Shown piece by piece: positions 18,319 to 33,979 of a DNA stretch of 64,000 nucleotides. The stretch is from an uncultured Alphaproteobacteria bacterium (lineage in GTDB: Bacteria; Pseudomonadota; Alphaproteobacteria; Sphingomonadales; Sphingomonadaceae), in contig CAIZNH010000037.1 in assembly GCA_903934325.1 (NCBI GenBank), forward strand, positions 1 through 64,000, given 5' to 3'. How positions within the stretch are numbered: the stretch's first letter is position 1; each line of letters starts with the position of its first letter. The notes beneath the pieces were generated by a model. That model did no database searches. It was not told the origin of the DNA and saw nothing but the letters and a program-made list of their open reading frames with translations. Position numbers and translations under genes: made by a program.

Positions 18319-18366
18319 TGATTTGTAATCAGGGGGTCAGGGGTTCGAGCCCTCTAGCCGGCACCA
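18319..18366 (+). other. tRNA-Thr(TGT) 3' fragment, putative attachment site
   Basis: The sequence contains an anticodon loop TTTGTAA (anticodon TGT), the right anticodon arm, a T-arm with GTTCGAG, the acceptor strand AGCCGGC and ACCA. The expected 5' half (acceptor, D-arm) is absent: the bases before 18319 do not pair. This is the remnant left when an element inserts into a tRNA gene and re-supplies its 3' end. The CCA directly touches the accA stop codon (reverse strand), so the core chromosome starts here. Confidence 0.75.
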
Positions 18367-19281
18367 TCACCCCAACCGCAGAAAGAATTCCTCGCGCTCG
18401 GCCCGCAGTTCGTCGGCGCTTAGCGGCGCGAGGGCGTCCAGTTCGCTGCGCAGCGCGAGCGCCATGCGTTTCACCATTTCATCGGGATCGCGGTGCGCGC
18501 CGCCCTTGGGTTCGTAGACGATGCGGTGGATCACCCCGAGTTTGAGCAGATCGCCCGCGGTCACCTTCATCGCCTCGGCTGCATCGGGGGCCTGCGCGCC
18601 GCTGCGCCACAGGATCGACGCACAGCCTTCGGGCGAGATCACCGAATAGACCGCGTGTTCGCACATCAGCACGCGGTTCGCTGCTGCCAACGCGACTGCA
18701 CCGCCCGATCCGCCCTCCCCGATGATCACCGCAATCAGCGGCACACCCAGCGCGAGGCAGGCTTCGGTCGAACGGGCAATGGCCTCGGCCTGCCCGCGCG
18801 CCTCGGCATCAACGCCAGGAAAGGCGCCGGGGGTGTCGACCAGCGTGACGACCGGCAGGCCAAAACGGTCCGCCAGATCCATCAGCCGGATCGCCTTGCG
18901 ATAGCCTTCGGGCCGGGCCATGCCGAAATTGTGCCTGAGCCGCCCGGGCGTGTCCTCGCCCTTCACATGGCCGATCACGACCACGCGGCGCCCTTCGAAA
19001 CGGGCAAAGCCGCCGATGATCGCGTGATCATCGCCGAACACCCGGTCCCCCGCAATCGGCAGGAAATCGGTGAACAGCCCCGCCACCAGCCGCTCGAACC
19101 GGGGCCGCTGGGGGTGACGGGCGACCAGCGTGCGCTGCCACGGGGTGAGCCGCGCATAAGTGTCCGCAAGCAGGCGTTCGGCCCGCTCGGCCAGCATCGG
19201 TGCCTCGGGCGTGCCGGCGGCCTCGACAACGTGCCGGTCGAGCGCCTCGATCGGCTTTTCGAAGGGCAGATACTGGATCAT
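18367..19281 (-). CDS. accA: Acetyl-CoA carboxylase carboxyltransferase subunit alpha
   Basis: 304 residues with the AccA pattern: [16 protein letters not shown] near residues 46-61, [65 protein letters not shown] and [15 protein letters not shown]. With AccD it transfers the carboxyl group from biotin to acetyl-CoA, making malonyl-CoA. It begins 13 bases after mcr, whose product consumes malonyl-CoA, so its job is probably to feed that pathway. The N-terminal helix region is shorter and more divergent than in common housekeeping AccA. It may be a pathway-specific paralogue, but the genome must be checked. Confidence 0.92.
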   Translation of the reverse strand: MIQYLPFEKPIEALDRHVVEAAGTPEAPMLAERAERLLADTYARLTPWQRTLVARHPQRPRFERLVAGLFTDFLPIAGDRVFGDDHAIIGGFARFEGRRVVVIGHVKGEDTPGRLRHNFGMARPEGYRKAIRLMDLADRFGLPVVTLVDTPGAFPGVDAEARGQAEAIARSTEACLALGVPLIAVIIGEGGSGGAVALAAANRVLMCEHAVYSVISPEGCASILWRSGAQAPDAAEAMKVTAGDLLKLGVIHRIVYEPKGGAHRDPDEMVKRMALALRSELDALAPLSADELRAEREEFFLRLG

Positions 19282-19294
19282 TCCTGATCCTAGA

Positions 19295-22200
19295 TCACAC
19301 CGTCATCGACATGCCGCGATAGATCCGCGCCCGGTAGCGCGAGTCCTCCGCGTCCGGCAACGGCGCGCCGACCAGCAGCACTGCGCGGGCGAAGCGGCGC
19401 ACCTCTTCGAGATGCTCGTCGAGATCGCGCGGTTCTTCGGACTGAACGCGGCGGGTGAGGTTGATCTGGTTGACCGGCACATCATGCACCAGCCGCTCGT
19501 TCTCCACGGCGAGGGTCGCGGTGAAAGCGTGCAGCGTCGTCTTGATGAAGTTCGCCAGCGCGAAGGCCGGGGACTTGTCGCCCATCGCAACGTCGGGGCT
19601 GGTCAGCACCAGCTGGCAATCATCATAGAGCGAGGCGCGGCGCGAGACGCGGAAATGGTGGGTGAGGTTGTCGGCCACCACGGTGCGGAATTCCTCCGGG
19701 GTCAGCGGATTGTCGGTAGCGAAAAGCTTGCCCGGCAGGGCCGACATCGGGGTCGAGAGGATCGTGGTCGGCCTACCCCACAGGGTCAGCGCCTCGTCCA
19801 TCGTGGCTTCGATATCGGTGCTCTTGACCAGCGAGGTCAGCGAGGCGGCCACATCCGGTTCGAGCTGCGCCTTGATCGCCTCGAATGCCTCGGCCGTGCG
19901 GGTGATCGCCACCACATTGGCCACGCCGCAATCCTCGATGAAGGCGCGCGCGGTTTCGGCGAGATAATCGGTGAGATGCTCGCCGATGATCCACACTGTC
20001 TTGCCCCGCATCTGGTCGAGCCGCTCCTGCTTGGGGCTGCCGAACAGCTCGCGCTCGGTGGTGGAACGCTCCACGCTGAGGCCGCCCGAGGGCATGAAGG
20101 TCTCGCCCGAAACGGCGCGGTCGGCGAGGAAGAACACGGTCGCCTGCGCGACGTCATGCTCGGTCGGCATCTTGCCGAGATAGAGCTTCGACAGCACGCC
20201 CGTGCCGACCTTGTGCGCCTCGGTGGCGATCTTGTCGGCGGGCAGGAAGGGCGCATCCTCGGGCGGCACGCGCATCAGCCAGTCGGCATCGGCCTCGGGC
20301 GTGGCAGGACGATCATTCCATTCCGGCGCATCGAGGAACAGGCCCGCCTGCCGCAGACGGCTGACCAGTGCAGCGGCGATCTGCGGGGTGAGGAGATACT
20401 GGTCCCAGGTGCAGGTGCCATCGCCCTCGCGCGCGCAGGCCAGCGCCAGCTCGCGCAATTCGTGCGGGTTGTTGGTGTCGTGGCTCATCTTGACGGTATC
20501 GTTGCGGGCCAGCCGCGCCAGCACCGCCTCGACCCGCACGCCGCGCCGGATCGCCTTGATCGCGGCGGCGTGGACCGCATTCAGACGCTTGTTGGCAAGG
20601 ATCAGCTTGCCGCGCCGCTCGAACAGGCCGGGCTTGCCGCCCGTGCCCGAGAGGCGATCGCCATCCACCGGCCCCGGCGCGATCGCGTTGAACTGCACCT
20701 CGGGGCCAAGATAGCGCGCCATGCTCTCCACCATCGCGCGCTGGCCGGCCTTCGACACGGCATAATCGGCGCGGTTGGGATAGGCGACCGCGAGATATTT
20801 CTCACCGCCGAAATAGGACGAGACATTGAGGATGTAGCCCGAGCCTTGCGCCTTCATCAGCGGCGCGACGTGGTGCATCAGGAAGAAGTTCGACACGAGG
20901 TTCGCATCGAGCGTGTAGTTCCACGCATCGACCCCCATATCGACGACCATATCCTCGGCGCCGGCGACACCCGCATTGTTGATGAGGTAGTCGATCCGCC
21001 CGAAGGCCTTGAGCGTCGCGTCAACCGCGCCCTTGAGGCTCTCGAAGTTGCTGACATCGACATTGGCAAGGGTCTGCACCCGGCGTTCAACGCCCGCAAA
21101 GCCGATATCCTCGAGCTCGCTGACGATCCGCGCACGGGCGACGGCCAGCTCGCTTTCGCGGCGGGCGACCATCATCACCTTGCCGCCGGCCAGCGCCAGC
21201 AGGCGCGCGACCTGTCCGCCGATCCCGGCCGAACCGCCGGTAATCAGCGCAACCTTGCCGAGATGCAGCCCGGTGATGTTCTCGGAGAAGCCGGGCATGG
21301 CCTTCCGCGCCCCCGTCGCCTCTCCGATGTTCGACGGCACGTAGAGCGTGATCTCGCCGAGCTTGCTTTCCTTCAACAGGATGCGCGCGGCATGACCGGC
21401 GGTGAAGCGGATGTTCTCGGCTTCGGTGTTGGTGAAGCGCACGATCTGGTTGCCCCACTCGGCCTGACGGCGGCGGCCATGGGCGGTGTCGATCGCGCTC
21501 TCGTCGCGCCAGATGCGGATCAGCTGTTCGGTCGCTGCGCGCAGAACGTGCGCGTAGATATCGCCTTTCCCGTCGCTCTTGTGGCTGACGAACACGAAGC
21601 GCGGCGGTTGCAGCAGGTTGTCGTGGCGCTTCCAGTAACGGCTTAGCGTGCGCGCCAGAGACATGTTGCCGGCAAGCTCGGCGTCCATCAACGCCTCGAC
21701 CACATCGTCACCGGCCTCGGTCAGCGCGCCAGACAGTTCGCCCGCGCCCAGAGCGGGGAGGAACAGCGCGCCGCTGATCGGCGTGCCTTTCGCTGTGTAG
21801 TCCTCCAGCGCGGCTTCCATCGCGCCTGCATCCTTGCGGCTGAAGCGGATGATCGAAAGCTTGTCGGAAATGCCCATCGCCGCGCAGCGCTTTTCGGCGA
21901 TGGCAACGTCGGCAGCGCGCGGCAGACCGAGCACGACTTCCGCCCCGCAGGCCAGCTGCACCTGAGCGATCTCGAGTGCCTCTTCCCAGTCATCGCCAGC
22001 AGCAATCAGCACAGCAAGGCCGGTGCCGTCCATCGAGCGCATGGTCGGCCGCGCGAGATAGGTTGCGCGCTCTTCCTTGCGCACGGTCATGCCGTGGGTC
22101 ACCTCGAAATCATGGCCGTTGTAAGCCGCGCTCTCGTCGGAGCCGAGGAAGACGCAGGTGGTGGCGATATCCGTGGGTGTGGGGAAGGTCTTGGCCTTGT

Positions 22201-22993
22201 CGTTCCCGCCAGTGGCACGCTCCAGGCTCATCATGTCGAAGAACTGGTTCGCGGTGGTGCCCTGTTCGTCGCCCCGCGCGGTATCCATCGCGGCAAAGAC
22301 ATTGCGGATACGCTCGCTCTCGATCGGCCCGGGGTAGACGAGATTGACCCGGATGCCCCTGGAACCGAGTTCAAGGCTGAGTTCGCGGCTCCACGCATTC
22401 ATCGCCGCCTTTGGGACGACATAGGCAGCACGCGCATAGTAAGGCGTGCGGCTGAAGATGGTCGAGACGTTGATGATCGACCCGCCTTCGGGGATGTGCG
22501 GTGCGGCGGTGCGCGCGACATTGAAGGCGACGCCGAAGATGTTGCGCAGGGCATCGCCCACGGTCTCGCTGTCGGTCGCGCCCTTCTTTTGCAGGGCGAC
22601 CAGTTCCTCCGCCGACAAGGGCAGGTTCTCGATCGGCTGCTTCGGGCCAGCGCTGCCGGCGTTGTTGACGAGGATGTCGATCCGCCCGAACTGCTTCACC
22701 ACCTCGGCAATCGCCGCGCGCACCGAGCCGATATCCCCGCCATCAAGAGCGACTGTGGCGAGCCGTGCAGGGTCCGCGCCGGTGGCCTTGAGCAGCGCGT
22801 CGGCCGCCGCCTTGGTGCGATCGGGCGTGCGGCCCGTCATCACTACGGTTGCGCCTTCGGCAAGGTAATGGGTGACGATATGGCCGCCCAGATTGCCCGC
22901 AGCGCCGGTGACGACGGCGATCTTGCCGGCCAGACGGCCCGGAACAGCCCCCTGCAAGGCGGGCGCGGCAGCGGCAGCTTTCGATTTGGCCAT
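19295..22993 (-). CDS. mcr: Malonyl-CoA reductase, bifunctional (3-hydroxypropionate forming)
   Basis: 1,232 residues, the length of the Chloroflexus-type enzyme, built from tandem short-chain-dehydrogenase modules. The N-terminal half has [10 protein letters not shown] at 28-37, NNAG at 110-113, Ser177, Tyr191 and Lys195. The second half has [10 protein letters not shown] near 584, a second NNAG, and Tyr744/Lys748 in DYAVSK. In the known enzyme the C-terminal half reduces malonyl-CoA to malonate semialdehyde and the N-terminal half reduces that to 3-hydroxypropionate, using NADPH. ATG 22993 has GAGGAGAG about 7 bases upstream. It lies between pcs and accA on one strand. Confidence 0.93.
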   Translation of the reverse strand: MAKSKAAAAAPALQGAVPGRLAGKIAVVTGAAGNLGGHIVTHYLAEGATVVMTGRTPDRTKAAADALLKATGADPARLATVALDGGDIGSVRAAIAEVVKQFGRIDILVNNAGSAGPKQPIENLPLSAEELVALQKKGATDSETVGDALRNIFGVAFNVARTAAPHIPEGGSIINVSTIFSRTPYYARAAYVVPKAAMNAWSRELSLELGSRGIRVNLVYPGPIESERIRNVFAAMDTARGDEQGTTANQFFDMMSLERATGGNDKAKTFPTPTDIATTCVFLGSDESAAYNGHDFEVTHGMTVRKEERATYLARPTMRSMDGTGLAVLIAAGDDWEEALEIAQVQLACGAEVVLGLPRAADVAIAEKRCAAMGISDKLSIIRFSRKDAGAMEAALEDYTAKGTPISGALFLPALGAGELSGALTEAGDDVVEALMDAELAGNMSLARTLSRYWKRHDNLLQPPRFVFVSHKSDGKGDIYAHVLRAATEQLIRIWRDESAIDTAHGRRRQAEWGNQIVRFTNTEAENIRFTAGHAARILLKESKLGEITLYVPSNIGEATGARKAMPGFSENITGLHLGKVALITGGSAGIGGQVARLLALAGGKVMMVARRESELAVARARIVSELEDIGFAGVERRVQTLANVDVSNFESLKGAVDATLKAFGRIDYLINNAGVAGAEDMVVDMGVDAWNYTLDANLVSNFFLMHHVAPLMKAQGSGYILNVSSYFGGEKYLAVAYPNRADYAVSKAGQRAMVESMARYLGPEVQFNAIAPGPVDGDRLSGTGGKPGLFERRGKLILANKRLNAVHAAAIKAIRRGVRVEAVLARLARNDTVKMSHDTNNPHELRELALACAREGDGTCTWDQYLLTPQIAAALVSRLRQAGLFLDAPEWNDRPATPEADADWLMRVPPEDAPFLPADKIATEAHKVGTGVLSKLYLGKMPTEHDVAQATVFFLADRAVSGETFMPSGGLSVERSTTERELFGSPKQERLDQMRGKTVWIIGEHLTDYLAETARAFIEDCGVANVVAITRTAEAFEAIKAQLEPDVAASLTSLVKSTDIEATMDEALTLWGRPTTILSTPMSALPGKLFATDNPLTPEEFRTVVADNLTHHFRVSRRASLYDDCQLVLTSPDVAMGDKSPAFALANFIKTTLHAFTATLAVENERLVHDVPVNQINLTRRVQSEEPRDLDEHLEEVRRFARAVLLVGAPLPDAEDSRYRARIYRGMSMTV

Positions 22994-23098
22994 AAGCTCT
23001 CTCCTCACAGAATTACCGCGAAGCCGTGCTTCGCTTTGTGTTTCGTTCAAACCCTGGGGAGGAGAGCTAAGAACGTTTCAAAATGCGCAACGCGCGGA

Positions 23099-28618
<5,520 letters not shown>

Positions 28619-28940
28619 TTCCGCTTCCCTCAGATGATCTGCAGGCCGCCAGAGCTGATCCCTGGGCACGAAGCGGCAATGCAAAATTATTACGCTGCGA
28701 TTAGCCCCCGGGCAATAATGTTCCGCCAGACCTTGCGAGCCGATAACGCGCCTCTATCCGCAATGTTCCAGCCAATCGCACACATGGTGCAGAAATTGCA
28801 CCGCGCGAGACCCAGCGTAACCCTTTCTCAATCGCCTTGGGTTAGGCGTCATCCGATTAACCATGGGCCAACCCGGCAAACGCCGCTTGGCCCGAGCCGG
28901 AGCAATGGGTCGCGCACCGGTTTGCGGATGAGGACAGTCG
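28619..28940. promoter_or_regulatory. Divergent control region between pcs and a c-di-GMP gene
   Basis: 322 non-coding bases shared by two divergent promoters. They contain a near-repeat AATGTTCC(A)GCCA at 28717-28728 and 28762-28774, a 17-base inverted repeat at 28786-28802, a TTAACCAT motif at 28857-28864 (CtrA half-site type), and a 7-bp stem GGGCCAA/TTGGCCC at 28865-28893 in the probable leader of the plus-strand gene. Which site serves which gene is not known. Confidence 0.5.
28786..28802. promoter_or_regulatory. Inverted repeat GGTGCA-N5-TGCACC, candidate operator of the pcs operon
   Basis: A perfect 6-bp inverted repeat with a 5-base spacer, about 170 bases before the pcs start. The spacing suits a dimeric regulator. 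No regulator is encoded next to it, so the binding protein is unknown. Confidence 0.4.
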
Positions 28941-31160
28941 ATGCCGTTGGGCTTTCTGAAATCGAGTAAGGAGCACGCGGGCAAAGCCGCCAGATCCGCG
29001 CGGCACGCGGGTGGCAAGGGGCGTGACCAGTCCCACGGCGCGCCGGTCCGGACCGACATCCTCAGCGATGTCGAAGAGCTCGGGATCGGGATGTTCTGGG
29101 CCACTGACGCCGAAGGCCACCTCACCTTCCTCTCGCAGCGGGCACTTGATGATCTGGGCAGCGATGGCGGGGAGCTGATCGGCCGTCCGCTGTCGCAGGT
29201 GTTCAGCGATGTCGAGCCCGAACCCGGCGCGCCCGTCCAGCGGGCGATCGGCTTCAAGCTCAAGGCCCGCTCGAAGATCGAGGAGCACGTCGTCGGGGTC
29301 GGCGCGACCAACAAGCGCGGCAGCGAACCGACCATCCGCTGGTGGCGCCTCAATGGCCGTCCGCTCGCCGATGCCGCAGGCAATTTCCTGGGCTATCGCG
29401 GCAGCGCGGTGGATATCACCAGCCAGTACAGCCACGAAATCCAGGTCGCGCGGCAATCGCAGGTCGACGAACTGACCGGCCTCGCCAACCGCCGCAAGCT
29501 GGGCGAGCGCCTCACCGCCATGCTCGCGGCCTTCCGCGCCAGCCAGCGCAGCTGCGCGCTGATGATGCTCGATCTCGACCGCTTCAAGCATGTCAACGAC
29601 ACCATGGGCCACCCCGCGGGTGACGAATTGCTCAAGCAGGTCGCCGAGCGGCTCAAGAGCATCGTCAAGGATAGCGGCGAAGTCGGCCGGCTCGGCGGGG
29701 ACGAATTCCAGGTGCTGCTGCCCGACATGGACGATCGCGGCACGCTGGGCGAACTGGCCAACCGCATCGTCCAGTCGCTCTCGCAGCCCTACCAAATCAA
29801 CGGCCGGCGGGCGATCATCGGCACCTCGGTCGGGATCGCGATTGCGCCCTATGACGGGGTCAGCGCCGACGAATTGACCCGCGCGGCCGACATGGCGCTC
29901 TACGCTGCCAAGGATTCGCGCGGCGGCACCTTCTGCTTCTTCACCTCCGAACTGCGCGATGCCGCATCGAAGACCGCCAAGCTGGGCGAACGCCTGCGCG
30001 ATGCGGTCGATCGCGGCGAGCTGACGCTGGCCTATCAGCCGCTGGTCGATCCGGTCTCCAACCAGGTCAAATGCTTCGAGGCGCTGCTGCGCTGGACCGA
30101 TGGCGATGAAGGCGCGATTTCGCCCGGCGATTTCATTCCCGTGGCGGAGAATGACGACCTGATCCTCAAGATCGGCGAGATGGCGCTGCGGCAGGCCTGC
30201 GCCGATGCGATGCAATGGCCTAAAACGATCCGCGTTGCGGTCAACGTGTCAGCCAAGCAGTTCGTGCGCCCCGGTTTCCGCAAGACGGTTGCCACCGCGC
30301 TCGAAGTCTCAGGCCTCAGCCCCGCACGGCTCGAACTGGAGATCACCGAGAGCGTTTTCGTCGGCGATCTTGAAGCGGTGGACGCGATTTTCCGCGATCT
30401 CAAGAAGCTCGGCGTGCGCCTTGCGCTCGACGATTTCGGCACCGGCTATTCCTCGCTCGCCTATCTGAAGCACGGCCATTTCGACAAGCTAAAGATCGAC
30501 CAGAGCTTTGTGCGCGGCTGCACCGAGAACGGCGATATCAACCCGGCGATCATCACCGCCATCGTCGCGCTGGCCAAGGCGCTGGGGATGGAGACCGTCG
30601 CCGAGGGCGTCGAGGCGATGGACGAGCTCGAACTGGTGCGCCAGCGCGGCGCGGATCTGGTGCAGGGCTATGTCTATTCCGCCGCGGTCAGCCACGAGGA
30701 TGTGGTGCGCCAGTTTGCCGAGGGCAGCATGCAGGTGAAGGCCAACGGCCCGCCGCGCCACCGCGCCGAACGCATCTCGATCTTCCGCAAGGTCGGCCTG
30801 ATCCACGAAGACCACTACTACGACGTGATCCTGCGCAACCTCTCCAAGACAGGGGCGCGCATCAATGGCCTTGCCGGGGTGCCGGTGGGGACCGATGTGG
30901 TGCTCGATCTGGGCCATGGCCAGCTGGTCGTGAGCAAGGTCGCCAATGCTTCGGAAAGCAGCCAGGGCCTGCAGTTCGAGACCCCATTGATCAGCGACGG
31001 CAGCGGCGGCTTCATGACCCGCCACCGCATCTCGCCCTATTCGTTGGCTGAGGCGGGGATCCCGCTGGCGGCGCTGGGCGCAGGGGCCTTCCCGCTTGCC
31101 AAGTGGCGCGAGGCGCACAAGACCTCGCCTGCCTTCGTCCAGCTTGATCTGAGCGTCTGA
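28941..31160 (+). CDS. PAS-GGDEF-EAL-PilZ cyclic-di-GMP signalling protein
   Basis: 739 residues, cytoplasmic. A PAS-like domain (about 40-165, GYRGSAVDIT) is followed by a GGDEF domain with an intact RLGGDEF motif near residue 252 and no RxxD inhibitory site at the usual place. An EAL domain starts with FEALLRW near 379 and keeps NVSAKQF, ITES, DDFGTGYSS and KIDQSF. A C-terminal PilZ-like segment (about 605-690) has RNLSKTGARI. It may both make and degrade c-di-GMP and sense it. ATG 28941 follows GAGGA. It is divergent from pcs, so shared control is possible but unproven. Confidence 0.88.
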   Translation: MPLGFLKSSKEHAGKAARSARHAGGKGRDQSHGAPVRTDILSDVEELGIGMFWATDAEGHLTFLSQRALDDLGSDGGELIGRPLSQVFSDVEPEPGAPVQRAIGFKLKARSKIEEHVVGVGATNKRGSEPTIRWWRLNGRPLADAAGNFLGYRGSAVDITSQYSHEIQVARQSQVDELTGLANRRKLGERLTAMLAAFRASQRSCALMMLDLDRFKHVNDTMGHPAGDELLKQVAERLKSIVKDSGEVGRLGGDEFQVLLPDMDDRGTLGELANRIVQSLSQPYQINGRRAIIGTSVGIAIAPYDGVSADELTRAADMALYAAKDSRGGTFCFFTSELRDAASKTAKLGERLRDAVDRGELTLAYQPLVDPVSNQVKCFEALLRWTDGDEGAISPGDFIPVAENDDLILKIGEMALRQACADAMQWPKTIRVAVNVSAKQFVRPGFRKTVATALEVSGLSPARLELEITESVFVGDLEAVDAIFRDLKKLGVRLALDDFGTGYSSLAYLKHGHFDKLKIDQSFVRGCTENGDINPAIITAIVALAKALGMETVAEGVEAMDELELVRQRGADLVQGYVYSAAVSHEDVVRQFAEGSMQVKANGPPRHRAERISIFRKVGLIHEDHYYDVILRNLSKTGARINGLAGVPVGTDVVLDLGHGQLVVSKVANASESSQGLQFETPLISDGSGGFMTRHRISPYSLAEAGIPLAALGAGAFPLAKWREAHKTSPAFVQLDLSV

Positions 31161-31186
31161 ACCCCGAAAAAGGCGCCCCAAGCGCC

Positions 31187-31208
31187 CGATGTTTCACGTG
31201 AAACATCG
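31187..31208. promoter_or_regulatory. parS-type centromere site
   Basis: The core TGTTTCACGTGAAACA (31190-31205) is identical to the classical chromosomal parS sequence bound by ParB, and the palindrome is perfect over 22 bases. It lies in a convergent gap between the c-di-GMP gene and queF. ParB-parS directs origin segregation and SMC loading, so the site suggests that this region is not far from the replication origin. No parA/parB gene is in the window. Confidence 0.85.
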
Positions 31209-31280
31209 TGAAACAGCGCGCCGAACCGGGTCATCCCGGGGTTAACTGGGGGTCAACTGCCACCCAAACCGGGTCTGGAA

Positions 31281-31754
31281 TCAGCCCCTGCCGCGATATC
31301 CGGGCACGCCCTGGTCGGGCAGCCACAGATCGGCCGGAGGCGGACCGGACTGCCAGAACACATCGATCGGGATGCCGCCGCGCGGATACCAGTAGCCGCC
31401 GATCCGCAGCCATTGCGGGCGCATTTCCGTAAACAGGCGCACCCCGATACCCACGGTCACATCCTCGTGGAAGCCGTTGTGATTGCGGAAGGAACCGAGA
31501 AACAGCTTGAGGCTCTTGCTCTCCACAATCGTCTCGCCCGGCACGTAATCGATCACCAGATGGGCAAAATCGGGCTGGTTGGTCACCGGACACAGCGAGG
31601 TGAACTCCGGACTGACGAAGCGCACCATATAGGTGAGGCCCGGACGCGGATTGGGCACGTAGTCGAGCACCGCCTCTTCAGGCGATGCGGGAAGCGGCGT
31701 GTCGCGGCCGAGAAACTGCGGGGTGCCGGCGGGGGGCGGAGTGGTGCTGGTCAT
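31281..31754 (-). CDS. queF: NADPH-dependent 7-cyano-7-deazaguanine reductase
   Basis: 157 residues, the short type I QueF. It carries the catalytic Cys in [10 protein letters not shown], the QueF motif ESKSLKLF, and FHEDV. It reduces preQ0 to preQ1 for queuosine modification of tRNA. ATG 31754 gives the usual short N-terminus. It is divergent from sseA (93 bases) and convergent with the c-di-GMP gene. A much longer leftward reading through sseA is rejected as a shadow. Confidence 0.95.
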   Translation of the reverse strand: MTSTTPPPAGTPQFLGRDTPLPASPEEAVLDYVPNPRPGLTYMVRFVSPEFTSLCPVTNQPDFAHLVIDYVPGETIVESKSLKLFLGSFRNHNGFHEDVTVGIGVRLFTEMRPQWLRIGGYWYPRGGIPIDVFWQSGPPPADLWLPDQGVPGYRGRG

Positions 31755-31847
31755 GGCCGCGCAATTGCCCCGATCCGTGTCCGGGCGCAAGCCGGGAACT
31801 GGTCGCAGTGCTTGGCGCGCGGCCCCAGTCGCGCTAGGCCTTGCGCC

Positions 31848-32705
31848 ATGACGACACCTGTCCCGAGCCTCGTTTCGAGCGACTGGCTGGCAGCCCGGCT
31901 GGGCGCGCCCGGTCTGGTCGTGCTTGATGCCTCCTACCACCTGCCCGCCGCCAACCGCGACGCCGCTGCCGAATTTGCCGCCGGACATATTCCCGGCGCG
32001 CGGTTTCTGGCCGTAGCGAGCCTGTTCGATGCAGGTTCCTCCGTGCCCTATGCCTTCCCGACGCCCGATCAGATTGCCGAGCGGCTTGCGGGCCTCGGGG
32101 TCGGGCCGGATGATGCGATCATCATCTATGACGACAGCGCGATCCGCACCTCGGCGCGGGCGTGGTTCGTGCTGACGGCGAGCGGGCGCGGGAATGTCGC
32201 GATCCTCGATGGCGGATTGGCGAAATGGCTTGCCGACGGCCATCCGGTGGACAGCTCCGCCGCCGATATCGCGCCTGCCACCCCTGCCCGCTTCACAGCG
32301 CCCGCACGGGTGCGCAGCAAGGCCGCCATGCTCGCCAATCTCGCGAGCGGCGCCGAACAGGTGATCGACGCGCGCGCAGCCGAGCGAGTGTTCGGCACCG
32401 GCACCGATCCGGTCAATGGCCTGCCGATGGGCCGCATCCCGGGCAGCGGCAATCTGCCCTATACCGATCTCTTCAACGCCGACGGCACCTACAAATCGCC
32501 CGATGCCTTGCGGGCCGCTTTCGCAGCGGCGGGGATCGACCTGACGCGCCCCGTCACCACCACCTGCGGCAGCGGGGTTACGGCGAGCGTGGTGCTGTTT
32601 GCCCTGCACCTCGTCGGCAAGGACGATACCGCGCTCTATGATGGCAGCTGGAGCGAATGGGGTGCAGACCCCGCCACGCCCAAGGCGCAAGGGCCAGACG
32701 CATGA
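31848..32705 (+). CDS. sseA: Thiosulfate/3-mercaptopyruvate sulfurtransferase
   Basis: 285 residues, two rhodanese domains. The N-terminal domain lacks the catalytic Cys, and the C-terminal domain has Cys240 in CGSGVTA, the loop sequence typical of 3-mercaptopyruvate sulfurtransferases (CG[S/T]GVT). It moves sulfane sulfur from mercaptopyruvate to an acceptor. The stop overlaps the metC start (ATGA), and the cluster continues with sulfur assimilation genes, fitting a role in sulfur metabolism. Confidence 0.9.
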   Translation: MTTPVPSLVSSDWLAARLGAPGLVVLDASYHLPAANRDAAAEFAAGHIPGARFLAVASLFDAGSSVPYAFPTPDQIAERLAGLGVGPDDAIIIYDDSAIRTSARAWFVLTASGRGNVAILDGGLAKWLADGHPVDSSAADIAPATPARFTAPARVRSKAAMLANLASGAEQVIDARAAERVFGTGTDPVNGLPMGRIPGSGNLPYTDLFNADGTYKSPDALRAAFAAAGIDLTRPVTTTCGSGVTASVVLFALHLVGKDDTALYDGSWSEWGADPATPKAQGPDA

Positions 32706-33886
32706 GCGGCGGCGGGGACGACAGCACCCGCAAGCCCGCCACCCGCGTGGTGCGCGGCGGACGGCGTCCGGAATGGACCGGCCCGGTGGTCAATCCGCCG
32801 GTGTGGCGCGCCTCGACCCACCTCTATGCCAACGACGCCGAACGGCGCGAGGCGGGCAAGCACAATAATGATGGCCAGTTCTTCTATGGCCGCCGCGGCG
32901 CGCCGACCCAGTGGGCGCTGGCCGATGCCCTGACCGCGCTGGAACAGGGTGCACATGGCACGGTGCTCTATCCCAGCGGCGTGGCGGCGATTGCGGGCGC
33001 GATGCTTGCGGTGCTCAAGCCGGGCGACCGGCTGCTGATGGCCGACAATGCCTATGATCCCACCCGCAGCATGGCGACCGGCCTGCTCGCGCGGCTGGGG
33101 GTGGAGACGGCCTTCTTCGATCCGCGCGATCTCACAGGTTTTGCAACTCTGGTGGAGGGCGCCAAGGCCGTGTGGCTGGAGGCGCCCGGCAGCCTCACCT
33201 TCGAGATGTGCGATGTGCCTGCCCTCGCTGCTGCCGCGCGCGCGGCGGGCGCAGTGAGCATCCTCGACAACACCTGGGCCAGCCCGCTCGGCTTTGCCGG
33301 CCTCGCGCATGGCTGCGACATCGTGATGATGAGCCTGTCGAAGCATGTCGGCGGCCATTCGGACCTGATGATGGGCAGCGCGAGCGCGGGCAAGCGCTGG
33401 TACACCGCGCTGCGCCGCACCGCGCAGGAACTGGGACAGGTGGTCTCGCCCGATGATGCTGCGCTGGCCGCAAGGGGCCTGCGCACGATGAGCATCCGGC
33501 TCGAAGCGCAAACCAAAGCTGCGCTGGCCATTGCCGAATGGCTGGAAACCCAGCCGCAGGTCGCGCGCGTGGCGTGCCCCATGCTGCCCTCCGATCCCGG
33601 CCATGCGCTTTGGGCGCGCGATTTCACCGGCGGCTGCGGATTGTTCGCCTTTGTGCTGGCGAGCGATGATCCCGCCGCCTCGGCCCGAGTGGTGGACGCG
33701 CTGGAGCTGTTCGGGATCGGTTACAGCTGGGGCGGCTATGAAAGCCTCGCGCTCGCCATCACGCCGGAGGATTATCGCAGCTGCATGGCCGGCACCGGCG
33801 GCAAGCCCGCGATCCGCCTGTCGATCGGGCTGGAGGATGCGCAGGATCTGATCGCGGATCTGGGACAGGGACTAAAGCAGATTTAA
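32702..33886 (+). CDS. metC: Cystathionine beta-lyase (Cys/Met metabolism PLP enzyme)
   Basis: 394 residues. PLP-binding Lys214 in [11 protein letters not shown] and the motifs FYGRRGAPT near 60 and PSGVAAI near 96 place it in the Cys/Met-metabolism PLP family, closest to MetC. It cleaves cystathionine to homocysteine, pyruvate and ammonia. The ATG at 32702 overlaps the sseA stop, and the longer start at 32657 lies inside sseA. It could act on other sulfur-containing substrates. Confidence 0.88.
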   Translation: MSGGGDDSTRKPATRVVRGGRRPEWTGPVVNPPVWRASTHLYANDAERREAGKHNNDGQFFYGRRGAPTQWALADALTALEQGAHGTVLYPSGVAAIAGAMLAVLKPGDRLLMADNAYDPTRSMATGLLARLGVETAFFDPRDLTGFATLVEGAKAVWLEAPGSLTFEMCDVPALAAAARAAGAVSILDNTWASPLGFAGLAHGCDIVMMSLSKHVGGHSDLMMGSASAGKRWYTALRRTAQELGQVVSPDDAALAARGLRTMSIRLEAQTKAALAIAEWLETQPQVARVACPMLPSDPGHALWARDFTGGCGLFAFVLASDDPAASARVVDALELFGIGYSWGGYESLALAITPEDYRSCMAGTGGKPAIRLSIGLEDAQDLIADLGQGLKQI

Positions 33887-33896
33887 GTTCCAGCAT

Positions 33897-33925
33897 CGGC
33901 CCGCCAGCGGACGGGCCGCGAGCGC
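33897..33925. repeat. Intergenic hairpin repeat, copy 1
   Basis: CGGCCCGCCAGCGGACGGGC and the following nine bases recur with two changes at 43608-43636. The core GGCCCG...CGGGCC forms a stem-loop. It is located just after metC. Confidence 0.7.
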
Positions 33926-33979
33926 ACGCGCGCGAGCCGCAGGCGCTCAAGGCCGCAGGACTTGAAACAGCGCCGAGGA

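Larger units (their letters stand above)
12335..18366. mobile_element. Small integrative element (satellite-like) ending at a tRNA-Thr fragment
   Basis: Six same-strand genes: integrase, unknown, HTH protein, primase-helicase, unknown, Cys/His-rich small protein. The element runs up to a 3' piece of a tRNA gene at 18319-18366, the expected footprint of a tyrosine integrase. There are no capsid, terminase, conjugation or toxin genes. The left limit near 12.3 kb is approximate, because no matching att copy was found there. The integrated unit may extend beyond the left edge of the window. Confidence 0.65.

Noticed and set aside
18288..18366. Intact tRNA-Thr gene
   Set aside because: Only the part from the anticodon arm to CCA is present; the 5' acceptor strand and D-arm are missing, so it is treated as an attachment-site remnant.
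19160..21646. 828-codon open frame on the plus strand opposite mcr
   Set aside because: Composition is a shadow (Arg/His/Asp-rich, no recognisable domain) of the well-supported mcr gene in GC-rich DNA.
31281..32690. 469-codon minus-strand gene covering queF and sseA
   Set aside because: Only the last 157 codons match a family (QueF); the extension is antisense to sseA.
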